Assembly: GCA_905182985.1 (NCBI GenBank)
Contig: CAJJDN010000155.1
Span: forward strand, 62,001 to 126,000
Source: Paramecium sonneborni
Lineage: Eukaryota > Ciliophora > Oligohymenophorea > Peniculida > Parameciidae
DNA length: 64,000 nucleotides
Direction of reading: 5' to 3'
Shown here piece after piece: positions 48,324-60,076 of the stretch (its first letter is position 1; every line of letters starts with the position of its first letter). Under the pieces are notes generated by a model. It searched no databases. It had not been told where the DNA came from and saw only the letters and a program-made list of their open reading frames with translations. A program made the translations under genes and the position numbers.

Positions 48324-50141
48324 TCATTAAAATTAAAAATATTATTAAAAGAGTTTAGGTTACTATCTTTATCTTTCTCTTATATAATGTGAATTAGGTA
48401 AATCGAATCTAACTTTTCTAGATTCTTATTATTAAGTTCTGAATGAATCATTATTTTTTTATTTATTTTTTAATACACTTCTAAGAGTGACACTTTTTTA
48501 GTCATCAAAAAGATCAGCAGTTCTTGATCTATTTTATAATTATTGTTAATCTGTAATTACAGATAAGGATAATTTATTTGAATTTGGCTCAATACTAATT
48601 TATGTTATAGGATGAGAGATTTTAGTAGGTGAACTTTCTTTAGAGATTGAAGGTTATTAATTTAATTATGGATTAGAAATAGTTTGATTATTTGTAATTT
48701 CCATAGCAGTATTAGTAGGTGTATTCATAGAGATATTAGGATCTTTGATTGACTGAATTTATTCTAAACTTTATTTATTTTCATATATCTTTTTAGAATT
48801 TTAGAAACAAGGAGATTCTATTTTATTATGATTAATATTATGTAATTTTTCAGTGACATCCTAGAATTTTAAGTCATAATTATCTTTTGTAAAATAAATA
48901 TATCCGATCTAAAATTTTTGATTTCTTATTTTTTATTTATGATTCTTTTTTTAATAACTAGGTTCTGTAGAGATATTACATTCTTAAGACATTAAGTATT
49001 TTTCTATTGAATTAGGAGAAATGTTTGAAACTTTGTGATAAGTTGAGAATTTGGTTTTATTCAAAGAACCACTTGAATTAGATTAAGGTGGAGATACATC
49101 TCTATTTTTATTATTTTCAAAACGATTAGATCTCCTCTATAATTATAGACATTTTATTTTTTACTATTTAATCTTAAGTAATTCTTCTTCTAATTTCTCT
49201 TGATTATTCCTCCAATATTAAAGTATTTTCACTACCACATTAACAAGCCATTCTACCTTATTAACATGTACATCTACAATATTTAACTTAGCAAGTACCC
49301 ATTTATATTGAAATAAATATTACATATATGATCAATTATTTTATAAATTTACTATCAATTTAAGAGTTTAGACACAATCCTATTTAATTTGTTTTCCAGG
49401 CTTTATACATAAAATTAGAATGGCTTAATCTTTCTTATCTCTTATGAAACCATGTTATCCTTTACAAATCAGAAGATGTTAATCACTTTATGCAATTAAT
49501 TAACAATTCTTAGATCCTGCTTTTAAACTTTTTATTGTTGATTTTAGATCATCAGTTACTTAAACATTTAGTTATTTATCAATTTGATCTGTTTTTATAT
49601 TTAACTTAAAAGATTTAGGCATCATTTTATTTATTAGTTCTATAAATAATTTTTATTTCCCACTATGTTTCAATCCAACAATAGTAATTTAATTTGATGT
49701 TAGAACATCATTCGAACTGCTTAAAACTGCTTACTTCAAGTAATAATACTTTAACGAATGCACAGTTCCATCTGAATTTAATTTTTTTACTTCAATTCTT
49801 TAAGGAGTCATCAATTTTATATCATCATTCAATCTATTAGCAATTGGAAAGTATAAATAAGGTGGTTATTAGATTGGTTAAATACTTCTTTTAGTAACAA
49901 TTCTACTTTCATTTATAGGTTTTGTTTCATATTGATTTATAAAGCTTTTTAAACTATTTAAGTATTCTCTAGCTGCTTTTGGTGACATAGCCTATCTTAA
50001 TGTTGGAGATTGATATTGAGACATCATTGATTAATCATTCATTTTCTCTTATGCTCTATTCTATCTAGTTATTGGTGTTTTTCTTATTATCTAACCATAT
50101 GGAGATTATATTAATGACGATTAACTTATGCTATATTACAT
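48324..50141 (-). CDS. Unrecognised protein with a CxCxC cysteine cluster
   Basis: ATG at 50139-50141 (MQYSISQSSLIQSPYGQ), TGA at 48324-48326, about 597 residues. The N-terminal region holds a possible alpha/beta segment (ITIVGLKHSGKQKLFIELIN). A compact Cys cluster follows, VKYCRCTCQQGRMACQCGS (about 49215-49290), which could bind zinc. After a 28-nt intron the rest is Ser/Asn/Gln-rich and disordered, ending KVRFDLPNSHYIRERQRQQ. The model is one base short of whole codons; the T4 run at 49392-49395 is where the frame changes. No family recognised; the cluster resembles CXC/tesmin-type or metallothionein-like spacing only loosely. Confidence 0.6.
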
Positions 50142-50229
50142 TGTTATTATAACAGATATTTAAAATATATACTTAACAAATACATTTATAACCATTTTAT
50201 CAATATTAATTAACAGATAAATAAAAATT

Positions 50230-51154
50230 ATGAATAACTCAAGATCAAGTGCTAGAAAAGGAACAAACAATCTTCCAGTTTAAACAGGAGATATAGAAGA
50301 ATATGTGTATTATACTAAATTTATTATAGCTAAATTTTGTATGAACATTAAAAGAGCTGTGAAAAAGCTGGAAAATATTTAGAAGCTGATCAAGCCAAGA
50401 AAAGACTTGCTGAGTTAAAAAAAGAATTGGATTCAAAAAATAAATATGAAGTCAAGGATAGACATACTAATGAAAAATAAGAAATTGAAAAAGCTCATCT
50501 TGATGAATTTAATCAATTTAACGAATTTTGGGATTAAAAAATGGCTGAATTTGATTAAGAAGCTCAAAGGGTTAAAGAATAAGTGTTATAAAGACAAGAG
50601 GAAGAATTAAAACAATTTACAGATGAATTAGAAAATTCTATTCCTGTAAAACCTAAAGACTCTGCTGAATTACTTAGTATGAGAAAAACTGAAGAATCAT
50701 TAGCTAGATAAGAAAAGTATTCAATTTTATCATATATTCAGTTATTAAGAGGCTCATCTAACTTAATAAAGAATACTTGCCATGGAAAGAGATGAATATG
50801 AAAAATGGAATGCATCAAGAATGATCAAAATTAAAAATCTAATCGCTTAACTTAAATTCAAATAATCTAATGAATTAGGTGCTCTATAACAAAGAATCTT
50901 ATCTGGATAAGAAGAATAAAGAAAAATTAGATCTTAAGAATTAGAAAAGTATTATTAATTCATAATATCATAGACTACTTTAAAAATATTAAAATGTTAG
51001 AAAAGAATTAACTAGTTAATAAAACTAGGAAATTACTAGACTTGATAAAACTTAAAAGAATCAATCTATTATGTAATAGTCTAGAATGAATTCATCTAAA
51101 ATGGGCAATTCTCAAATGAAAAAAGGAGATGAAGAAAACTTTTATATTAAATGA
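50230..51154 (+). CDS. Conserved coiled-coil protein
   Basis: Introns of 50, 25 and 25 nt give 275 codons (274 residues), ATG at 50230 and TGA at 51152-51154. After a basic N-terminus (MNNSRSSARKGTNNLP) the protein is almost all heptad-like helix: KAGKYLEADQAKKRLAEL, DEFNQFNEFWDQKM, SAELLSMRKTEESLARQEKY, ERDEYEKWNASRM, ALQQRILSGQEEQR, ELEKLLQKYQNVRKEL. The pattern of a Lys-Gln coil ending in LLQKYQNV is one I associate with conserved protist coiled-coil proteins, but I cannot name it. The 50-nt first intron is unusually long for this genome and should be checked. A ciliary or cytoskeletal role would be a guess. Confidence 0.7.
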
Positions 51155-51581
51155 TCACCTTAAAATATATATAATTATAACTTAAAAACAATATCTAAAT
51201 ATCATTTTTTGTTATTTTATTTTTTTTCATTTATGTATTTAAGTTTTTATTATGTTAAAAAAATAAATATCCTATTTTAATAAAACAGATGGAGTAGAAA
51301 CATTTATAACATAAGTAGAAACTATATTTCAGAATTAAATCCAAAAATTAGAATTAAAATTGCATAATTCTAACAAATTAGACATTATAATCTAAGAATA
51401 ACTATGAAATTATAAATAAATTAAACCCAAATTTTAACTTGATAATTTAAAATAAAATGATAATGATTATTTAATATGGGAGAATTCAATAGAAAAGGAT
51501 ATTATTTTGATATTTAGAGTAATGATATAAAGGATTCTTAATCTTAATGAATTATTTATCATATTAAAAATAACAAAGATC
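51155..51581. other. Intergenic region with a weak 51-codon frame
   Basis: A + strand frame 51252-51407 (MLKKQISYFNKTDGVETF) ends at TGA. The same frame reads on past it but overlaps the BAH-PHD gene antisense. Chance is an adequate explanation, so it is not called as a gene. Confidence 0.35.
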
Positions 51582-52298
51582 TCATTAACATCCTGGACAT
51601 TTATAATGTTCAATTTATTCTGCTTCTTCTGGTTGTATATTAACACAATCTAAATGAAACCATTCTCCACATGTTTCACATTGAATCATTTGTATATCTG
51701 GGTTTTAAGGCATTCTACAAACACATGATTTTGGCCATTCACCAAAAGCTGGCATAGGTTCCATTGTTTTAAGATCTATAGCTGCTCTACTAAAGAATTT
51801 AGTTTCTTCTTCATATTCTAATTATGTGTATTAATCAAATGTCATCACTTCTATAGGACATTATAATTTATTTGATGCCAAATATTCCACATGAGTAGAA
51901 AAGAATAATTCTTTTATTGAAATACATTTCATTTATTTTTTATCTAAATTTAGATCTTACTTTGTATAGTACCTATAAATAATATATATATAAATACCAT
52001 TAAACTTAAATTACAGGAATATATTGATTATTCTTATCTTTTATGCAATATATTTTTATTAATTTCCCAGAATATACATCATTATTATTAGCACAAACAG
52101 CTACATCTTAATTCAATCTGAAAATTTAATTCTATATTTTTATAGAGTTGTATTGTTTTATTCTAATATTAATATATATATTATATTTTACCTACTAGAA
52201 TCTTTTCTAGATATCATCTAGATAAGTGCAGCATATTTTTGATCCTTAACTAATTCATCTATCTTTTTTTAAGATAATATAGAATCGTCTTCTTTCAT
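51582..52298 (-). CDS. BAH-PHD domain histone reader
   Basis: ATG at 52296-52298; introns of 29 nt (52163-52191) and 25 nt give 221 codons (220 residues) to TGA at 51582-51584. The BAH domain spans about residues 45-150 (NDVYSGKLIKIY, IPVIQVQWYYTKQDL, KELFFSTHVEYL, CPIEVMTFDQY). It is followed directly by a C4HC3 PHD finger (CVCRMPQNPDIQMIQCETCG, EWFHLDCV, YKCPGC) at the very C-terminus. This order and size match the plant EBS/SHL class, which read H3K27me3 through BAH and H3K4me3 through PHD. Location is nuclear. The aromatic residues of the BAH pocket (WYY) are present. Family firm; histone-mark specificity inferred. Confidence 0.9.
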
Positions 52299-52528
52299 AA
52301 TATTAATATTATTTCTAACTTTTAAGTTCTTTCTATCTAATCAAAGTCCTGAATTTATTTTGAACTATTTTTTATAACTATAAAAAATGTATGCAATTTA
52401 TTTTATTACATTAATATTAGATTAATTAATATTAGATTAATTAATGTTAAATTCTAAATAATTAATAAAATCATATTTAAATGATTAGATTTAACTATTA
52501 TTATTATTATTCTCTATAATCAACAATT

Positions 52529-53495
52529 TCACATTCTATAATTATATTTGCTAGAAAGAATTTACCAAAATTTTATTTTTTTTAGGAAGGACAGATAGAT
52601 ATATATGAAATTAAATAATCCATAAGTAAATCCTATTATGATGCAAAACCATTTTTTCATTCTTAATTGTTTTTTTGTAGCAGCTATAAACATTTCTTTT
52701 TCGACATAAATATCATTCTATTGAATTAAATAGTTTATTTTATGGAAGGTTTATAAAAAAGAGATTTAGTTGAAAAAAATCATTAATAAATTTTTTATAA
52801 GCCATATCGAAATTAACAATAATAAGCAGTAGGGATTTGGATTATTAATTCTGCAATCATAAGAATAAGAAGAATAACTTAATAAAATGAACTATACTCA
52901 TATATTTCTTTAAAAGACAGATATAAAATAAAAATTATAATTATTTCAATTTAACCTCCTTGTAAACAAAATTTAAGAAAATACTGACTTAATCCTGAAA
53001 TTTAGTAATTTATACTTTATTTTCTACATTTATGAAGTAAACATTTTATACCCACCTCAAACAAATTAATAGCAGCTAGAAAAGCAAATAATGTTTTATA
53101 AAAACCAAAAAAAGTATATTCACCTTCATTAAACAATTTAATAAAATTCTCTTTGCCTGTTAGGTTAACAGATAAGATAATATAATAAAATCTTACTAAA
53201 AATTTAAAAGTCGGTATGTAAATTCTCTAGCAATTGTAACAAATTTTCCATTATAGATATATTTTGTTTCAAACTTCATAAAAATAATTTGGTAAATCCA
53301 TATTATAAAATAATATTCAAAATCTAGTATTTTTAATTCTAATTTAATATAAAACCTACAACAGTCTTTGTTAATTTAAAGATTCAATTATCATATCTAA
53401 TTCATGAGTAAAATATTTTTCCAGTGCAATATCCTCTAAACTACTTTATATTAGAGAATTACTACTAATCGAAAAATATCAGTAGGCCAAGACAT
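52529..53495 (-). CDS. Multi-pass membrane protein, gene model incomplete
   Basis: TGA at 52529-52531. Several hydrophobic exons are readable: FYKTLFAFLAAINLFE, QVILLILMIAELIIQIPTAY and FCIIIGFTYGLFNFIYIYL, with a Cys pair KICYNCQRIYIPTF and a charged N-terminal helix (EDIALEKYFTHELDMIIES). ATG at 53493-53495 (MSWPTDIF) joins that helix only if the A5 run at 53472-53476 gains one base. The splice pattern between exons is not fully resolved. At least four membrane segments are likely. No family recognised; a degraded gene is possible. Confidence 0.4.
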
Positions 53496-53678
53496 AATAA
53501 ATTATTCTATAAATATTAATATTATAATTATTGTATCTAAGAAGAACATCAATAAAAAAAGAATAGCTTTTTATATATTAAAGAAATTTGTATTGATAAA
53601 TTAAAAAGTATAAAAATATATAATTCAGTTATCTTTATAAAAATAAATGAATTCTAATTCAATTATATTATATAAAAA

Positions 53679-55100
53679 ATGAAAAGTAAAACAAAAGTAA
53701 AAACATCTAAAAAGTAAATAATTTATAGATTATTTAGTGCTCCTTAGATAATTTTAGATTTAATAGAGTAAGCTAAATAAACTAGATTATATTTATTAAA
53801 GAGAATAGGACCAACAAGTTTAAAGTATTGTGATGAAGATGGAAATAAATTTAAAGTAGAATTATCAAGTAATATGATATGTTCATGTAATTAAAATAAT
53901 TAACATTGCATTCATACAATTCATGCATTGTTAAAGGTTTTTCAAGTTGATGAAAAATGTCCAATTCTTTGGTAATAATAATTTTCTCAATATGATATCA
54001 CAAATATTTTAAATGGATAATATAAAACAAAATCATAATAAACTAAAACAAGACAATAAATAAGTGTAATTAGATAATAACAATAAGTATCATAAAATAA
54101 TAATTCTGAAGATTAGTAATAAAATCGATAATAAATAACAGAAGATGATATGTGTCCAATTTGTTAAGAAAGTTTGGTTTGTAATGAAGCATTAGTACAT
54201 TGTAAAAAATAATGTGGAAATAATTTTCATGCTAAATGTATGAAAGTGTGGGTAATGTAAAAATAAACAGCAGGTAAAAAGATTAATTGTCCAATGTGTA
54301 GAGTTGATTGGGGTGATACTGCATTAATTGAAATAAGATAAGAAGAGAAAGTATTTGAAAATCTACATAAGACTCACAATAAAATATGTAGTTATTGTAA
54401 AATAACACCTATAATTGGTACAATATTTACATGTATATCATGTCCAAATTACCATTTATGTGATAAATGTCATAATAAGAAGACTCATTAATAACACATC
54501 TTTATGTTTAAATATACAAGATTAGAAAAATATTAATTTGATGTAAATATTACAATAGATTCATTAATGTATTTATTTCCTGAAAATTTAAATGCTGGAA
54601 ATTAGGAAACTGGAGGTTTAATGTTAATTGGTACTGGATTCTAAAAATAAAGTAAATGTTCCTTTTGTTATAAGTAAAAATAACTTAGATTATTATCATG
54701 TGGTCATATTGCAGATGAAAGTTGTATTCATCGAATGAAAGAACATTATTATTTATGTCCAATTGATAATCAACCTCAATATATTGGATTATTTAATAAT
54801 CTTACTTAGGAAGAAAAGAATTTGCATTTAAATGAAACTAAAAAATGGATTATTTAAAAAGAAGATTAATATAATTATTAAAATCATAAATTACCTCCTA
54901 TAGGAAAACAATTCTAAACTAGACCTAAATAAGTTAGTTAAAAACATTTTGACAATAATGATAATAAATAAATGAAAATCTAACACTTAAAATAATAATA
55001 ATATCCATTAAAAAGATAATAATCAGCCAATAGAAAATAATAACTTGAAAATCCTTTATACATTAAATCTGTTAGATCTTAAATGGAGAATATCATATGA
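53679..55100 (+). CDS. ZSWIM2: ZSWIM2-like E3 ubiquitin ligase (SWIM-RING-ZZ-RING)
   Basis: An intronless frame of 473 codons from ATG at 53679 to TGA at 55098-55100. Four zinc modules lie in order. SWIM at about residues 68-80 (CSCNQNNQHCIH, CxCx6CxH). RING 1 at 159-207 (CPICQESL, CGNNFHAKCM, CPMC). A ZZ finger from 237 (CSYCKITP, CISCPNYHLCDKCH). RING 2 from 327 (CSFCYKQKQLRLLSCGH, CPID). This exact order is that of ZSWIM2/MEX, a testis E3 ligase in mammals. A Gln-rich linker separates SWIM from RING 1, and the tail is Lys/Gln-rich. The cilium/sperm expression of the animal protein fits retention in a ciliate. Catalytic competence is suggested by complete ligand sets. Confidence 0.92.
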
Positions 55101-55604
55101 TTTTATTTAAATGTTTTTTACACTTCATTTCTAATGAAATTTCTATCATCTCTTTTAGAATTTGTCCATTCGCTCAAATAAAAATGCTATCTTAGTAAAT
55201 AATACATTATAACATTTGGCATTAATATTTCCTTTTTACTTTTTACTATAATTATTTAATTTCTAATTTCTTATCGCCAAATAAGGATATTTAAGAAAAT
55301 AGATAATGAATAGATATCAATTTAATAAGATTTGGATTTATGAGGGTCATGGAAATTTATAATATATAGGTTTTTAACAAAATCTATGATAATTAAATAA
55401 ATATGATTTTGTTGATATAAAACAGTCTAATTTTTTGATTGTTTTGTTAAATAAACGGAAAACCCAAATGTTTGTTATAAAATTTTTAGATGGCAAACTT
55501 TAAATTTTAGGACATCAATAAAATTAATATTTGTTGTTAAGATTGTTTAATCAAAAGAATAGAACATTATATAATAATTGATATAGTAATCTTATAATAT
55601 GATT
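55101..55604. other. AT-rich intergenic region between convergent genes
   Basis: A + strand frame starting near 55307 (MNRYQFNKIWIYEGHG) stops after about 27 codons at TGA and then reads open again; this is within chance for a one-stop code. No gene accepted. Confidence 0.45.
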
Positions 55605-56658
55605 TCAGTATCTAGGTTTTCTATTTGCAGCCATAGTCTTTCTCTCTTATCTCATACAAGCATCTTAATATAATCTTTAATGAGCATTTGATTTTGTATT
55701 AGTATTGTTTTTAGTCTTAATTACTTCTATTGATAATATTTTATATATATACTATTCTAATTGAGAGATTCTGAAAAAAGGGATTTACTAATTGATGATT
55801 TTGAATGTTATTCTCTTGTTTTAGGAATATTTGAGAAATACTGTACAGGACTTTTTTATGGTGGTTAATTTTCTTGTTCTTCATAATAAATTTTATTTTT
55901 ATTAACAAGGCTCATTTAACTAAAAAAATTAATGTGTAATATATTTACATGAATTTCAGAAAAGAATCATCGTCATCATTTTTTGGTTGAGGTATAACAG
56001 TTAATGAAACAGTTTAATTATTAATTGATAAATTGTTCATTTTTTAACTAGAAAGTGACTTAGAAACAGGTTATTGTTATTAAGATTGATTAGTTTCTGT
56101 ATTTCTTTTATCTAATTCTAATATAACTTTATTGAGTATTTATTCAGTCATTTAATCAAAATTAATTTCATTTTCTAACTTTTATGGGGATCTATATATT
56201 AAAGGTAATTGTTATGAAGAATTTTAAGTTCCCAAGTCTGACAATTAATTTTATGTGGATTGATAATTTTAATGAAGATAATGAAAGTTAACTCTAGCTG
56301 ATGGAAAATCATCAGTTGGCTTTAATTTATTATCATCACATTATATTTATACTTCTCTAGTAGTCAAACATGATTAAGAATATGTAGAGTTTTATCTTTA
56401 TGAGATTTAGACTGAATTTCTTTTAAATGATGTATCTGATTAATACTCTGTAAGATCTGTCTAAGTATCAACTGATTATCTATTCAATTTCAATTACGTT
56501 ATTTATTTTATTGGAATAGTTTTTTTAATTGATTGCTCATATGCATTTTGTTTTGCAAGTTAAGCCTATTATTTTCGAAAATTTGTTATGAAATCTCGGA
56601 TTGATGGAGATACCTCATCTCTAACACTTTTAGATTCTTATTATTCTTAAGAACTCAT
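55605..56658 (-). CDS. Unrecognised Gln/Ser-rich protein
   Basis: ATG at 56656-56658; introns at 55920-55948 (29 nt) and a 26-nt intron near 55.73 kb (GTATATATAT...CAATAG) give 333 codons (332 residues) to TGA at 55605-55607. The sequence is polar and low in hydrophobics (MSSQEQQESKSVRDEVSP, TQTDLTEYQSDTSFKR), so mostly disordered. It ends in a compact basic motif, HQRLYQDACMRQERKTMAA. RLYQDA-type motifs recur in ciliate and other protist proteins with short helical repeats, but I cannot name this one. The + strand reading of the same DNA looks like a membrane protein with stops and is a shadow. Confidence 0.65.
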
Positions 56659-57032
56659 ATATTCGTTAATTATAATTATTTATAAATATTGTATTAATAT
56701 ATATATTTTCATTAATGATAAAATTATTTTATGAAATCGTCCTTTTAGTTAATAATCATATAGATCCAAATAAATAACAATAAAAATTAAAGTATTTTTT
56801 CATATTTAAACTATTAGTTTGGGGAGAGATTTTCTACATAATATTTTAGATATTAATAAAAATTACGTAAATATAATTTATATAATTATTAATGAAATTT
56901 AATGAATAGAATTATATTTTTTGACTAAATTTTTAGTAAATAACTTAATAAAAAATGAAACTCTTTTGATGCTCTAACATTAAAATATTAAGGGAGATGT
57001 AATACTTCTAAATTTAATAAAAAAAATATCAT
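56659..57032. other. AT-rich intergenic region
   Basis: Upstream of one minus-strand gene and downstream of another. No feature seen. Confidence 0.5.
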
Positions 57033-57486
57033 TCATAAATATTCTGATGTTTCATATGATTTTTTATTTATCGCAGATAATGACTTCAGAATTTCTGTTA
57101 CATTATGATTTATGGAATGCTATTTGACTTCCTCATCAGTATCGCAATCATCATCTTATGTCTGAATTTAAAGTAAATTGTACCCTTTTTTTTAGCTTAG
57201 ATAATATTTCTTTAGGAAATTGTAAATATTTCTCATTATAGCAAGGATAAGAGACATAAGATTCAGATTTTGGATTAAAAAATTTAGCATCTGGCAATCT
57301 TCCAAGAATTTTTTAATATTAATGGCTGATGGTATATTTCATCTACATTTTTTGCTATTATCGTATAGTTTCATAATTAGTTAAATCAACTAATTTACGA
57401 ATACCATCAGATTTGATATATTTCGTAGAAAGTGAGGAACTAAAAAAATGAGCGCAAAATTTTTACTTATTCTCTTTAGTTTACAT
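57033..57486 (-). CDS. Unrecognised small protein
   Basis: ATG at 57484-57486, one 22-nt intron (GTACAATTTACTTTAAATTCAG), 144 codons in all (143 residues), TGA at 57033-57035. The first exon reads MQTKENKQKFCAHFFSSS, then a helical region (IRKLVDLTNYETIR) and a Tyr/Pro-rich segment (FNPKSESYVSYPCYN). After the intron comes an acidic stretch (TQDDDCDTDEEVK). No domain recognised. The exact codon count after excising a canonical intron supports it as real. Its ATG is divergent from the protease gene, 180 bp away. Confidence 0.6.
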
Positions 57487-57607
57487 TAGATAAATTAAAT
57501 ATAAAAAGTATGATTAATAATTTTAATTTATCAAATACAATAAGAGTATATAATTCAAATTAAAGATAACGAATATTATAAAAGCAATAAAATTTATTTA
57601 GTTAAGT

Positions 57608-58737
57608 AATAAAAGAAAATTGTAAAGCAAAAATATATATATATATATAATTAATTTATATAAAATATGATAATATTAATAATAGCAATAGTTTCTTGTT
57701 TGGATGTAAATTTAACAAATCTTCAATTTAATTATTATAGTTTGCCTATATCAGCTAATAATATAACATACAATCTATTGATAGACACTTGGAATGAAGA
57801 CATATGGATATTTGGAAAGAATTCCAATAGAAAAAGATACTATGAATGTTTGAAGTGCACATCAACAAATAATAAAACAATAGTTAATGTACAAGGCAAA
57901 ATTAGTGGAGTATAATACAATTAAAAATTTGATTTGATGAATCATTCTGTTATGTTACCAATTATTGATGCATAAAAAATTGAATATTTTTATTCGATAA
58001 TTGCTGATGGTGCTATTGGATTTAGTAAAAAAGAATTGTAAAAAGAGGATAACTTGTTGTAACAAATGTATGTTTAGAATGTTATTGATGCGATGTAATT
58101 TGGACTTTTATTAAATGAATAAAATTGTTAATCTACATCTGTTTTGATTCTTGGTAAACCAAACAAAAATTACTATATTAATGAATTATAATATGTACAA
58201 ACTATTGAATCGGAATAATGGACTGTGAAAGGTTAATCTATAGAAATTATTGGGAAAAACAATAAATAAAAATTAGAATCATATTCTTAAATGATTATAT
58301 TTGATAGTGGAGTGTCTAAATTCTTAATATCAAAATATAAATTTAATAAATTAATTGCAATATTCAATGAGGATTACCAATTAAATTGTGAAAAAGAAGT
58401 TTTAAATAAAGTCAATGTGATTATGTGTTCTTAAAATGAGTAATCATATCCTGAATTGAATATTAATATTGATAGTAATCTTAGTTTGACACTCTTACCT
58501 TAAGATTATATAGCCTATTGTGATTACAATTACTTTTTATAGCATAAATGTTACTTAAATTTTTAATAGATTTATAATGCAGATGTCTTAGTTTTGGGAA
58601 CTGTTTTTTTTTAAAAGTATTACACACATTTTGATACATCAACATTGTAAATTGGTATTGCAAAATCTATTTATTATTGTAAGATATAAAATAATTTTAG
58701 AAAGGGATAAGAAAAGTTTAAATGAACTTGGAAATGC
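57608..58737 (+). repeat. 1,130-bp exact repeat, copy 1 (assembly overlap)
   Basis: Identical by eye to 58739-59868, offset 1,131, ending at the single N at 58738. Confidence 0.9.
57667..58737 (+). CDS. Pepsin-like protease, truncated false copy
   Basis: Same sequence as the gene at 58798 but cut by the N at 58738 before the C-terminal exon is complete. It should not be counted as a second gene. It does preserve the native upstream region (57487-57666), so the true promoter is here. Confidence 0.85.
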
Positions 58738-58738
58738 N

Positions 58739-59868
58739 AATAAAAGAAAATTGTAAAGCAAAAATATATATATATATATAATTAATTTATATAAAATATG
58801 ATAATATTAATAATAGCAATAGTTTCTTGTTTGGATGTAAATTTAACAAATCTTCAATTTAATTATTATAGTTTGCCTATATCAGCTAATAATATAACAT
58901 ACAATCTATTGATAGACACTTGGAATGAAGACATATGGATATTTGGAAAGAATTCCAATAGAAAAAGATACTATGAATGTTTGAAGTGCACATCAACAAA
59001 TAATAAAACAATAGTTAATGTACAAGGCAAAATTAGTGGAGTATAATACAATTAAAAATTTGATTTGATGAATCATTCTGTTATGTTACCAATTATTGAT
59101 GCATAAAAAATTGAATATTTTTATTCGATAATTGCTGATGGTGCTATTGGATTTAGTAAAAAAGAATTGTAAAAAGAGGATAACTTGTTGTAACAAATGT
59201 ATGTTTAGAATGTTATTGATGCGATGTAATTTGGACTTTTATTAAATGAATAAAATTGTTAATCTACATCTGTTTTGATTCTTGGTAAACCAAACAAAAA
59301 TTACTATATTAATGAATTATAATATGTACAAACTATTGAATCGGAATAATGGACTGTGAAAGGTTAATCTATAGAAATTATTGGGAAAAACAATAAATAA
59401 AAATTAGAATCATATTCTTAAATGATTATATTTGATAGTGGAGTGTCTAAATTCTTAATATCAAAATATAAATTTAATAAATTAATTGCAATATTCAATG
59501 AGGATTACCAATTAAATTGTGAAAAAGAAGTTTTAAATAAAGTCAATGTGATTATGTGTTCTTAAAATGAGTAATCATATCCTGAATTGAATATTAATAT
59601 TGATAGTAATCTTAGTTTGACACTCTTACCTTAAGATTATATAGCCTATTGTGATTACAATTACTTTTTATAGCATAAATGTTACTTAAATTTTTAATAG
59701 ATTTATAATGCAGATGTCTTAGTTTTGGGAACTGTTTTTTTTTAAAAGTATTACACACATTTTGATACATCAACATTGTAAATTGGTATTGCAAAATCTA
59801 TTTATTATTGTAAGATATAAAATAATTTTAGAAAGGGATAAGAAAAGTTTAAATGAACTTGGAAATGC
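58739..59868 (+). repeat. 1,130-bp exact repeat, copy 2 (assembly overlap)
   Basis: Begins right after the single N and repeats 57608-58737. Unique sequence resumes at 59869. Confidence 0.9.
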
Positions 59869-60076
59869 TTATAATAATAACATGTTTTACTATTCATTAA
59901 TTTTAGTATTAGTTTTAATAATAGCAATTTATATATTAATGAAAATGCTATTAAAGTAATCCATTCCTTTATATTTATGTGTTCTAGAAAAGTCTTCATC
60001 AAGATCATAAGAATAAGAAATGGAAGCAATCACATTAAAAACTTAATCAAATAGTTAACCTCCATTGACATCATGA
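58798..60076 (+). CDS. Membrane-anchored pepsin-like aspartic protease homologue with altered active site
   Basis: ATG at 58798, a 22-nt intron at 59810-59831, then 81 codons to TGA at 60074-60076; 418 residues. Signal peptide MIILIIAIVSC. The pepsin fold is seen in the two active-site loops and the C-lobe: NLLIDTWNEDIWIF (Asp40), MIIFDSGVSKF (Asp213), and VLGTVFFQKYYTHFDTSTLQ near the end. The first loop is DTW instead of the usual DTG, while the second keeps DSG, so activity is uncertain. A transmembrane segment (YYSLILVLVLIIAIYILM) and a Ser/Gln-rich cytosolic tail follow, reached only after splicing; without the intron the frame stops early. It is probably in the secretory or food-vacuole pathway. 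Family firm, function inferred. Confidence 0.85.

Noticed and set aside
51252..51500. In-frame TGA inside readable frames as possible recoded Trp or Sec codons (also near 55390 and 23777)
   Set aside because: With only one stop codon, 50-90 codon chance frames are common in this AT-rich DNA, and well-supported genes here all end at TGA.
55595..55930. + strand membrane-protein-like frame with two TGA codons
   Set aside because: Antisense of the gene at 55605-56658, whose two introns and whole-codon length are consistent.
57667..60076. Tandem duplicated protease genes as a biological duplication
   Set aside because: Copies are identical including intergenic bases and are split by a single N at the exact boundary, so an assembly overlap is far more likely.
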